In this document: positions 47,794 through 55,589 of the stretch, in pieces
Numbering within the stretch: position 1 is the stretch's first letter
How the letters are laid out: the number at the start of each line of letters is the position of its first letter
Source: Spirosoma sp. SC4-14
Lineage (GTDB): Bacteria > Bacteroidota > Bacteroidia > Cytophagales > Spirosomataceae
Reading direction: 5' to 3'
Assembly: GCF_037201965.1 (NCBI RefSeq)
Contig: NZ_CP147518.1
Span: 1,115,001-1,179,000, forward strand
Length of the DNA stretch: 64,000 bases
Made by a program: the position numbers and the translations under genes
The notes under the pieces: generated by a model
The model's input: the letters and a program-made list of their open reading frames with translations, nothing else
Told to the model about the DNA's origin: nothing
Database searches by the model: none

Positions 47794-48387
47794 ATGGCCC
47801 GGCAGAAAACGAGAATTCCATCCTTCGACGATCGGCTCAGTATTGACCTCCAGGGGCTCAAAGAGGAGGGCTATTTCAGCGGCTGCAGTCGTGGGCGGCT
47901 CGTGAGCAACCAGCACTATTGTCCGGTTCGGGTAATAGAGCTACAGATCACCTTCGATGAGGAATCCATCGAGGAGGCCACCCGTGGCTGGTTGCGGCTG
48001 GGTTATGATCATTTTGGCGGTCGTATCGATCAGGTGATTCCACTGCTTCGGCAGGCGAGTAATTTAGGGCGGGGCGGTGGGATCTGGTATGCCCTGTGTC
48101 CGATCACGGGTCGTCGGTGCCGACGGCTGTATCTGGGCAGTCGTTACTTTGTTTCGCGCTGGGGCATTGCGGGCGCACTTTACCGGAGCCAGCAGATGAG
48201 TAAGGAGGATCGGGCCTTTCGGGCAGTGATGCGCCGGTTGGAGGAGTTAGAGCGATTAGAAGAACTCACCCGTCAGTGGCTCTTTGAGCCGCATAGCAAG
48301 CGGAGTTACCAAGGCAAGCTGACCCGGCCGATGCAGCGGTATTTGAAGTTAAAAGCAGCCGCCGAAACCAATTGGCAGAAGCCCTAG
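47794..48387 (+). CDS. Hypothetical protein with Cys-rich motif
   Basis: 197 residues. The middle has YALCPITGRRCRRLYLGSRYF; CPITG also occurs in the duplicated module of the rep-like protein. The C-terminal third is highly charged and helical (MRRLEELERLEELTRQW). It is basic overall and probably binds nucleic acid. No named family recognised. It is preceded by 287 bases holding GCAGCAGCGGCT repeats but no gene. Confidence 0.6.
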   Translation: MARQKTRIPSFDDRLSIDLQGLKEEGYFSGCSRGRLVSNQHYCPVRVIELQITFDEESIEEATRGWLRLGYDHFGGRIDQVIPLLRQASNLGRGGGIWYALCPITGRRCRRLYLGSRYFVSRWGIAGALYRSQQMSKEDRAFRAVMRRLEELERLEELTRQWLFEPHSKRSYQGKLTRPMQRYLKLKAAAETNWQKP

Positions 48388-48459
48388 CCGCTGCGGCCGC
48401 CACGGGACTATTCGCTGCCCTCATTTAAAATCTACGTACGTATTGTCTCGCATACTCAT

Positions 48460-48633
48460 TGGAGCAGCCTGAAGGCGGAGCGTTTCTGAGCGTAGATGAT
48501 ACACGCACTGAACTCTTGACTATATTGAGGTCTATTATAACCAGGAGAGAAAGCATTCGTCGCTGGGTTACAAAAGCCCTGAACAATTTAAACAAGAGTA
48601 TTATACAAATCTGACAAAGTCAATGTGCCGATA
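48460..48633 (+). pseudogene. Remnant of an IS3-family transposase C-terminus
   Basis: Two pieces in different frames: WSSLKAER at 48460-48483, and DYIEVYYNQERKHSSLGYKS plus PEQFKQEYYTNLTK at 48518-48633. This is the usual end of IS3-family orfB. The rest of the element is gone. It is of a different subgroup from the copy at 9277-11363. The surrounding 48388-48926 holds nothing else recognisable. Confidence 0.8.
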
Positions 48634-48926
48634 AACATGACCACCTCAATGGGCTACTACGTACTAATCAAAAGTTTTAAGGTTACTTCCGGCAATCCAG
48701 CCCAATACGGGTAAATGCAGAAATACTGAATAATAAGTTATATAAGAACAATTTTAGTGTAGTAATAGAGTAAATCTTCATTAAAATCACCATTAGCTTG
48801 CTACTAATGTAACATTTTTAAAGGGTTTGTTGTATTGGTATTAAGAAGACATAAAAAATGAATTAGTTTTGACTGAAATCGATACTGACTAGTTGATCGA
48901 TTAAAGACTCTGTTTATCATTTTGTT

Positions 48927-49166
48927 ATGGAACAGCCTGAGCACCCCAACACAAGCGCGATGGAGGATACTCTGGAGCGGTACGTATTTAAAGTTGCCTA
49001 TCGTTGCATCGATCAGATTGATCCACATTTACAGGATAGCCTAATTGAACTTTTTCGTTCCATTAGCGTAGCTTCAGTACCTACCAATGGGTGCTCAGAA
49101 GCTACGAATGATAAAGCCCAAAATGACTTATTGCTGTTTCCATTTGGTGATTTAAGTCCTGAATGA
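48927..49166 (+). CDS. Small hypothetical protein
   Basis: 79 residues, acidic, with one clear helix (DTLERYVFKVAYRCIDQIDP). No family recognised. Its 3' end overlaps the end of the convergent gene at 49102-49455 by 65 bases, so one of the two may be shorter or not real. Confidence 0.4.
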   Translation: MEQPEHPNTSAMEDTLERYVFKVAYRCIDQIDPHLQDSLIELFRSISVASVPTNGCSEATNDKAQNDLLLFPFGDLSPE

Positions 49167-49455
49167 TGGCAATATGCCGGTTAAGTAGGGCTTCCTGAGT
49201 AGGTAATTGGCTATCAAACTGGTCCCATTCTCTTTCAAGTTCAACCAGGCTGTGCTGCATTCGAAACAGCAATTGGCAACATTCATCAAAGGAATGATTG
49301 TTTGTTTTCTCCTGAGAGAAGTAAGAATCTGTCTTATACCGTTCAATTAGTAGGGTAAGCACCCGGTAATTTTGGTCATACAGACTTATGCTTTGTGCCC
49401 ATTTCTGAACAAGCTCCACTAGTTCCAACTTCAGATTTTCTTTTTCCTTCTTCAC
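49102..49455 (-). CDS. Small coiled-coil protein
   Basis: 117 residues, almost all helical, with a charged N-terminus (MKKEKENLKLELVELVQKW) and heptad-like segments (HSLVELEREWDQFDSQLP). No family recognised and no signal peptide. AT-rich codon use, unlike the GC-rich neighbours in this element. Confidence 0.5.
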   Translation of the reverse strand: MKKEKENLKLELVELVQKWAQSISLYDQNYRVLTLLIERYKTDSYFSQEKTNNHSFDECCQLLFRMQHSLVELEREWDQFDSQLPTQEALLNRHIAIIQDLNHQMETAISHFGLYHS

Positions 49456-49741
49456 CTAGTTAACTATTATACATAAATGTATTGATATTATGTTTCAGTA
49501 ACAAAAACGCCAAGAGTTATTTTATTAAAATGGAAATTTTGTTGGTTAATGATAATCAATAATCTTACCAGTAAGATTACCGTTATGGTCTATTTATTGA
49601 AAGGCAAATATGTTTCTTATAAAGAGGAGAAAAGATAATTTTTTATTGTTAATGTAGCTAGACCAATAAATTAATAAATGTGAATTTGATAGTCAGTCGG
49701 CATAACTTGGGAGCGACTTAACTTATCTCCCTAATTAAACC

Positions 49742-50053
49742 ATGAGAGCCGTACTGTTTTATCTAGGCTGTGGCATCGCAGGCCTGATCATGATGATCAT
49801 ACTCTATCGTAAGTTTCGCTTTTTCAAGCAGTGCCCTTCCTGCGGGTATGACGATCCGGATCGTATTCCTCGAAAGGGGCTAATGAAAAGGCTTCCTCTA
49901 AAAGCATACTTTTGTCCTGCTTGCCGCCATCGATTTTACGTCTTTAATTTATTTACAGAGGAGCCCGAAAGCCATTCACTACTTGAATGGAACGGGCAAT
50001 CAGGTGCAGTTGAGAAGAAAAATAAGGAATCAGTTGCCTGGCAAGGTAACTAA
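49742..50053 (+). CDS. Membrane-anchored zinc-ribbon protein
   Basis: 103 residues: one N-terminal membrane helix (LFYLGCGIAGLIMMIILY), then a zinc-ribbon with CPSCGYDD and, 36 residues on, CPACRHRFYVF. The knuckles would lie in the cytoplasm. Function unknown. A terminator follows about 35 bases after the stop codon. Confidence 0.65.
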   Translation: MRAVLFYLGCGIAGLIMMIILYRKFRFFKQCPSCGYDDPDRIPRKGLMKRLPLKAYFCPACRHRFYVFNLFTEEPESHSLLEWNGQSGAVEKKNKESVAWQGN

Positions 50054-50087
50054 TATCGATCTATCAATAGATAGTGTTCGCCGACCG

Positions 50088-50120
50088 AAACCCTGCCTTC
50101 TTTTGATGGCAGGGTTTTTT
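50088..50120 (+). terminator. Rho-independent terminator
   Basis: Perfect 10-bp arms AAACCCTGCC (50088-50097) and complement (50108-50117), 10-nt loop, then T residues. It ends the transcript of the zinc-ribbon gene. Confidence 0.85.
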
Positions 50121-50344
50121 ATGGAATAGAATGAGGGAAAATAATCGCTCCCAATCCAATAATCAAATGCTTTCTTAAAACCGGCCGCGAAAACAAGGAT
50201 TGAAAAATGGTCAATCTGTGGAACAAGTAAGCCACAAAAGACCCATTCGTGAAGCAGACTTACCTCATAGTCGGTAGTCCATTCCCGGTGGAGGGATTAA
50301 ATTGATTGAGGCAAGAATGGTTGATTTCGCGCTAGGTTTACTTC

Positions 50345-51613
50345 ATGAACGCAAACCTTACTTCTTCGCTTTCCATCAGACGGCAACGCGCCGAATTAGC
50401 CCTATTCTTTGAACTACCTCCCCGCCAGCAGGGCCTTGCTGAACTGCAGTGTCGCCTGCGGGTCAACGCCACCACATGCCCCCTCTACGGGTCAGGCGTC
50501 TTTGTGCTGGCTGCGATGTGGAACCAGGACCAGCAGCAACTCCAGGGGCAGGAGACGGAAGCGCTTACCATCAATCGAACCCTTTCGGAGATTCGCGCCC
50601 AGCATCGACAGCTCCTGCACGATCTAACGCGCTCCGACATCCAGCCGACTGCCAAGTTAGTACAGCACTACTGGTATGCCGGGGAGTCCGTTTCACCCCG
50701 GCTCATCAATTTTTTTGAAGAGTATCTCAACAAGTTAAGCCGCATGCCGCTTTCCGAGCGTAAAACCCGCTCAACGCTCCATAAATGGTATCTGGCTCAT
50801 AAGCAGTTGAAAGAGTATCTGGCCTTTATTTGTAAACCGGAGCTAACCATTGATGAGGTGACTATGGGCTGGGCCCGCACCTATTACCAGTGGCTGCGGG
50901 AAATTCCCCTCTCAGTGGATACATCAGCCCGCTACATCTGCTTTATTCGGGAAATGTTGCACCATGCCGTCGAGCATGAGTTGATCGCCTACAACAAACT
51001 CCAAAGCCTGACCATCGCTCGGGAAGCGGCTAAAACGGTGGTTTGCCTAACGCCCCAACAACTGGAGCAGTTAGAAAAAATGGAGGATCTGACACCGCTA
51101 CTCGATCAGGTCCGTAAGTGGGCGCTTTTGTGCTGTTACACCGGACTGGATTACACCGATGCTATCGCCTTTGCCCGTGACCCCTGGCCCCATATCCATC
51201 AGCTTCCCTTTGGGGGAAAGATCGTCTGGAGCCGCTTAAAGTTCAAGCAGGTCAAGGGAGCCTATCCCGAATGGGGCATTTGTCATATCCCTTTGCTGCC
51301 CGAAGCCAGGCGGCTACTGGCCCAGGTCAGTGAGTGGGACAGACTCAGTAACCAGCGGGTTAATCAGAACCTGCACATACTGGAAAAGCGGCTCAATCTC
51401 CCCTTCCGACTCACCACAAAAGTATGTCGCAAGACGGCCGGGGCGCTGTTTTTGCTGCGGGGCTATCAGGCTGAGGCAGTTCGCAAAATCATGGGCATCA
51501 AGACGCTGACGGTCTTTGAGCGCCATTACATGGTACTGCTCAGCGAACTGGTCGATAACAACATGGAACTGCTGCACCACAAGCAGCAACAACGAGATAC
51601 GCTTTCGGCTTGA
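50345..51613 (+). CDS. Tyrosine-recombinase-like protein lacking key catalytic residues
   Basis: 422 residues with the integrase layout: SAM-like core-binding domain (about 118-220) and C-terminal recombinase fold. The first catalytic Arg is replaced by Asp269 (CYTGLDYTD, where CYTGLRFSD is usual). The HxxR motif reads Lys359-x-x-Arg362 (KVCRKTAG), and the GH histidine is Ile385 (IMGIKTLTV). The nucleophile Tyr395 (FERHYMVL) remains. It is unlikely to recombine DNA by the normal reaction; it may bind DNA as a regulator or architectural factor. The frame is intact, so it is not simply a decaying gene. Confidence 0.75.
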   Translation: MNANLTSSLSIRRQRAELALFFELPPRQQGLAELQCRLRVNATTCPLYGSGVFVLAAMWNQDQQQLQGQETEALTINRTLSEIRAQHRQLLHDLTRSDIQPTAKLVQHYWYAGESVSPRLINFFEEYLNKLSRMPLSERKTRSTLHKWYLAHKQLKEYLAFICKPELTIDEVTMGWARTYYQWLREIPLSVDTSARYICFIREMLHHAVEHELIAYNKLQSLTIAREAAKTVVCLTPQQLEQLEKMEDLTPLLDQVRKWALLCCYTGLDYTDAIAFARDPWPHIHQLPFGGKIVWSRLKFKQVKGAYPEWGICHIPLLPEARRLLAQVSEWDRLSNQRVNQNLHILEKRLNLPFRLTTKVCRKTAGALFLLRGYQAEAVRKIMGIKTLTVFERHYMVLLSELVDNNMELLHHKQQQRDTLSA

Positions 51614-51662
51614 CAGTTACACTTCCAGGCTATACCTTCACGGGCCTAAACCGTACCTGGTA

Positions 51663-51875
51663 ATGGAATTACTGCTTTCTATGCTTGTCCTGCTGGTTGG
51701 CTTCTCGCTGATAGCCATTATTCGCCTTGAGAGGCAATTCAAACGCTTTCGATCGGAACAGAAAGCCAGGGATGAGCGCTACCAGCAAGAGATCGATTAC
51801 CTCAACGAAAATATTGATCAGCTTTACCAGGCGCTCAAGGAGCGGGCTACGTTGTTTCGCATCCATGAGAATTAA
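51663..51875 (+). CDS. Small membrane protein with coiled coil
   Basis: 70 residues: an N-terminal membrane helix (MELLLSMLVLLVGFSLIAII) and a charged coiled coil (RYQQEIDYLNENIDQLYQAL). The start chosen is the first residue of the hydrophobic segment. This size and layout recall phage Rz/spanin-like or regulator peptides, but no family is assigned. It starts 50 bases after the recombinase-like gene. Confidence 0.5.
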   Translation: MELLLSMLVLLVGFSLIAIIRLERQFKRFRSEQKARDERYQQEIDYLNENIDQLYQALKERATLFRIHEN

Positions 51876-52031
51876 ACAGGGCGTGGGTAGAACTGGTTTG
51901 CCGAAAGGCGTCGAGGGCATTAGTCCTGTCTCGTTAGGCGATCCGGGGCTAATTTAATGGTGTGGATATACGGAACGCCTGGCCCATCTTGAGGTCAGGC
52001 GTCGTTTTCTTGGCAATTTTATGGTCATTGC

Positions 52032-52325
52032 TCACTCGCCGAGCCCTTCGTTGACCCAGTTTTCATAGCGTTCAAGCTGACTTTGTAAAGCCTCCAACTC
52101 ATTCAGTTTCCAATTCACAAATTGTTTGTCAGCGATTCGTAAATACTTCTGTTTTTGGTTGTCTTCCAGTTTACTCCAAAGGGGAGCTTCTCTAAAGCCA
52201 AGTAGTTTTAATTCCTGGCAATAAATCAGGAAGGCCGCAAACTCGATAAAACCAACATTTTCCATTGCCCCAATTGCCTCTTTCAGGGCGGGCCCATTGA
52301 CAGGAGGGAGGTGTTGTTCATTCAT
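52032..52325 (-). CDS. Small hypothetical protein
   Basis: 97 residues, helical (MENVGFIEFAAFLIYCQELK, LNELEALQSQLERYENWV). No signal peptide; probably cytoplasmic. No family recognised. It lies alone on the minus strand in the mobile region. Confidence 0.5.
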   Translation of the reverse strand: MNEQHLPPVNGPALKEAIGAMENVGFIEFAAFLIYCQELKLLGFREAPLWSKLEDNQKQKYLRIADKQFVNWKLNELEALQSQLERYENWVNEGLGE

Positions 52326-52451
52326 GGCCTTCAGTAGATATAATCAGGATTGGGTTGTTAAGATAGCAGGGTGTATTGAAGAGGTAGGGGTATGACTACT
52401 TAAAAGATAAATTTGAACGGATTCATTTAGATTTAAAAATTAACCTCAGCC

Positions 52452-52841
52452 ATGACTACAGCGCCAGCGATCGTCTATGTAACTCCAGACAAGGCCATGT
52501 TTTTTACCATACCTAAGTGGAGGCATTTAAACTCATATTCGGCAGAGGTATTAACCCTGCTTGGTTACACCTTGCACGAGTCTCACGAAGTGGACGACGT
52601 GTCTTTTGAGGAGGATGATTATATACTACAGATGAATTTGAGGGTATATGTTTCGGCTAATAAAAAAAGTGAAGTGCTGGTTCGCTACACGGTAAAGCCC
52701 AATGATTTTTCGGCGATTCCCCAGGCTATTCAGGAACGGCTGGGGCCCCTGACCGAGCTAAGTGTAACCAGCAAGACCGATTATTTGACGGTCATTCGGG
52801 AAATCATAACGAAGGGGTATCTGATTAGGACGGCACGTTAA
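52452..52841 (+). CDS. Hypothetical protein
   Basis: 129 residues. Begins APAIVYVTPDKAMFFTIPKW, followed by an acidic stretch (EVDDVSFEEDDYILQM) and an alpha/beta pattern. No family recognised, no signal peptide. A perfect 11-bp inverted repeat (GCAAGAAAGCC, arms 52846-52856 and 52869-52879) follows 4 bases after the stop codon and may act as terminator, although a strong T run is missing. Confidence 0.55.
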   Translation: MTTAPAIVYVTPDKAMFFTIPKWRHLNSYSAEVLTLLGYTLHESHEVDDVSFEEDDYILQMNLRVYVSANKKSEVLVRYTVKPNDFSAIPQAIQERLGPLTELSVTSKTDYLTVIREIITKGYLIRTAR

Positions 52842-53001
52842 AATGGCAAGAAAGCCATTTGTAAAAGCGGCTTTCTTGCAGGCGCAAAAAATAGAAAACG
52901 ATATTGCCCCAAGTGAGCTTTCCCATTCCTGCTGCCAACTAATGATCGACTCATTCATTGACTGGCCATCAAGGACACCGACGAATGATAGAATCGGTTC
53001 G

Positions 53002-54645
53002 CTACTTTCGGCTCAATAACTCCCTGAGTTGCCGTTCTAGTTGAGCCTGTTTTTGCTTTATCGTCTGTAGTTCTTGCTGATGTATACGTTCTTTTTCCGC
53101 AAGCCGCTTTTCCAGTTGAATACTGTACAACGTCAATTCTTCTATCTTCTCCAGCAGTTTGGCATCCATCCTGGCGGCATCAATACCCTGCTCAACGACC
53201 TCAACCGCTGACGGTACACCCGGTAAGTGTTGATGAGTTTGAATATAGTTTTCTACTTCACCCAACGGCCGTAGCTTATAACCAGCCATAAACACTTTAT
53301 CCGACCAGTCGGCCACGCTCCGAACTGAGTAATGCCCTGCTGAGGTTAGTATTAGCTTGCCGGTGGCATCAACGGTGAGCAGTTTATCTGTTGTAGCTAA
53401 TTGAACCGGGCTATTAGCAGTAAGTCGACTTAATCGAACACCCGATTCATTATCGGTTCCGCTGTTAACTTCGAGTCGAGCCGTAGGCGCTGAGGTACCG
53501 ATACCAACGCTGGCCTGATTACCCAGGATAACGGCGTCACTGACGGCAACCGTAGCACCAGCTCCAATGGCGGTAGCATTGGTTAAATGCTGAGCAATGG
53601 CGTCAGATCCCGTACCGAGCAACGTGTTGCCAGAGCCGCTATCATGGGCTCCAGAATTGAAGCCAAGGTAGACATTATCATCTGAGTCAATCGATGAAGG
53701 GCCTGCTTTCGTGCCAATGATCGTATTATGTGAACCTTCGGAAATACTTCCCCCAGCATTGACGCCAAGAAATGTATTTCCCTTGCCAGAAGTGGTTTGA
53801 TAACCCGCCTGGTAGCCGATAAATGTATTGGAATCCGCCACAGAATAATAACCAGCTTGATAACCCAAAAGCGTATTTTTCTGCCCATTCTTATTGCTGT
53901 AGCCTGCTTTCGAACCGACAAACATATTGTTGGAGACAAGGTTTTCGTAGCCAGCAGAATCGCCAATGATTACATTTTTTTGCCCGTCCTGATTATTAAA
54001 TCCGGCACCGGTGCCTAAGTAGGTATTGGCAGACCCTGTTTTATTATTTGACCCTGTGTTATAACCGACAAAGATATTGTTTGAGCCCGTTGTACTGAAG
54101 GTGCCTGTGTTCCTTCCAATAAACGTATTCGCATTCCCACTCGTGTTATTAAATCCGGCGCTATTGCCCACAAACGTGTTAGAGCTACCCGTCAAATTAT
54201 TGTAACCCGTATAGGTCCCCAGAAAAGCATTCTCATTGCCAGTTGCACTCCAAAAGCCGGTCCACGCACCAACAAACATATTTCCACTTCCAGTAGTATT
54301 GGACGATCCGGCCTCTGCTCCCAGGAATGTATTGAGCTGCCCAGTATTTGTGTTAATACCATTACTTGCCCCAATGAATGTATTTAAGTTTCCGGTGGTA
54401 TTTCTCAATCCTGCCCCACTACCGATAAAAGTATTTTCACGACCGGTTGTATTAAAGTTCCCGCTTTGCGTACCAAGGAAGGTGTTATCGGAAGCGATGG
54501 TCGAGGTATTAACCCCAGAAGAGGCTCCGACAAAGGTATTATTGTAGCCAGGAGTGGTAGAATTGGGTGTGTTGACAATATAATTAGTCTGCGCCCAAAG
54601 CGGAAAACTAAACGAAAACAGTAAGAGGTAGACGAGCTTTTTCAT
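53002..54645 (-). CDS. Secreted repeat protein, tail-fibre-like, with C-terminal coiled coil
   Basis: 547 residues. Signal peptide MKKLVYLLLFSFSFPLWA. Residues about 30-370 are some 17 repeats of about 18 residues built on NTFLG-x2-AG-x2-N-x-TG (for example ENTFIGSGAGLRNTTG), which should form a beta-solenoid or trimeric beta-prism like those of YadA-type adhesins and phage fibres. Then comes SVGIGTSAPTARLEV, a domain with EVENYIQTHQHLPGVPSAVE, and a C-terminal coiled coil (LLEKIEELTLYSIQLEKRL). The signal peptide argues for a bacterial surface or secreted protein rather than a virion part, although it lies beside the tape-measure gene. Confidence 0.8.
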   Translation of the reverse strand: MKKLVYLLLFSFSFPLWAQTNYIVNTPNSTTPGYNNTFVGASSGVNTSTIASDNTFLGTQSGNFNTTGRENTFIGSGAGLRNTTGNLNTFIGASNGINTNTGQLNTFLGAEAGSSNTTGSGNMFVGAWTGFWSATGNENAFLGTYTGYNNLTGSSNTFVGNSAGFNNTSGNANTFIGRNTGTFSTTGSNNIFVGYNTGSNNKTGSANTYLGTGAGFNNQDGQKNVIIGDSAGYENLVSNNMFVGSKAGYSNKNGQKNTLLGYQAGYYSVADSNTFIGYQAGYQTTSGKGNTFLGVNAGGSISEGSHNTIIGTKAGPSSIDSDDNVYLGFNSGAHDSGSGNTLLGTGSDAIAQHLTNATAIGAGATVAVSDAVILGNQASVGIGTSAPTARLEVNSGTDNESGVRLSRLTANSPVQLATTDKLLTVDATGKLILTSAGHYSVRSVADWSDKVFMAGYKLRPLGEVENYIQTHQHLPGVPSAVEVVEQGIDAARMDAKLLEKIEELTLYSIQLEKRLAEKERIHQQELQTIKQKQAQLERQLRELLSRK

Positions 54646-54943
54646 GGTGTAAGGACGAATTGTAAGGTGTGACCAGCAAAGGAATCCACCTAAAAATAGC
54701 CTCTAGCCCAAACAACTACTTATGCTCGATAGAGAGATTGCAAGTCAATTTATTATGCGGACAAAGGGAGCTAAGTAATTATTAATCAGGCATAGTCTCC
54801 GATTTTTAACTCATCTGAGCGTTTGGGAGCAAAGCTCTTTCGGGACCATCGGACTCGTTGTCAACAATGCCCAATTGTCGTTTATGACATTGGCTAGCCA
54901 ATGATAAGCCCAAAGAGAACCTATTCGGTTAAAACGAGCCTTC

Positions 54944-55132
54944 TTATGGGGAAGATTTCTCGGTTTTTCTTGTATGGGGTTCAATGGCCAATTGCTTGGC
55001 TAACCCTCGAATCTCCTGTTGAAGACGAGGGATATGATTGAACTGGGCCTGGACAGCATGGATATATTGAGCAAATAAAGGCTCGAACTCAGCCGTAACT
55101 TCCTGGGAGGTGTGTGTAGTCATAATAGTCAA
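54944..55132 (-). CDS. Small hypothetical protein
   Basis: 62 residues, helical and amphipathic (FEPLFAQYIHAVQAQFNHIP, then LQQEIRGLAKQLAIEP), with a basic tail. No family recognised. It sits alone between the repeat protein and the tape-measure gene; the 54646-54943 gap before it holds nothing recognised. Confidence 0.4.
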   Translation of the reverse strand: MTIMTTHTSQEVTAEFEPLFAQYIHAVQAQFNHIPRLQQEIRGLAKQLAIEPHTRKTEKSSP

Positions 55133-55589
55133 AGATACTTATTGTCTTCGCAAGTAAACGGCGAAAAACACCCAAATTAACCGGGAAATACACCCTAAAA
55201 TTACAATGATGATAATAGGTTGCTAGTCTGGGCTAGACAGTGCCAGTTTATAAAAGTTTTGACCCGTATAGCACAGAAACAGAGGTAATTGAAGGCGCTA
55301 ATAGGTTACGACTTGGTAAAGCTTATAAAGAGCTATGATTTTCTTATACACTTTGCCCCTGTATTCGCATCGGCATAATAGTTAAACTGTCCCTCAACTA
55401 GTTTGGCAAGTAAAAATATACCTATATAAACCGTAGGCTCAGATTCTGTGCCGATAGGAGCAATCTACCCGAGCGGAGACTATCCGTTTGGGTCTCAATG
55501 ACACTACCGAAACTCGCTTCGTTTGCTTATCTTTACCCCTGACACTACCCCCGGGGCCGACTGCATGCACCAAAACCATTCGCTGTGCC
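55133..55589. other. Intergenic, with an iteron-like site upstream of the tape-measure gene
   Basis: At 55168-55185 CACCCAAATTAACCGGG matches most of the repeat in the rep-like gene, and a weaker half-copy (ACACCCTAAAATTAC) lies directly after it. This may be a control site for the module that starts at 55590. No other feature seen. Confidence 0.55.

Noticed and set aside
54236..54547. 103-residue plus-strand open frame rich in Pro and Val
   Set aside because: It is the antisense shadow of the repeat protein at 53002-54645; its regularity comes from that gene's repeats.
53200..54560. Regular repeats that might be a CRISPR array
   Set aside because: The repeats are imperfect multiples of codons in one long frame and translate into an 18-residue protein repeat; no unique spacers between identical repeats.
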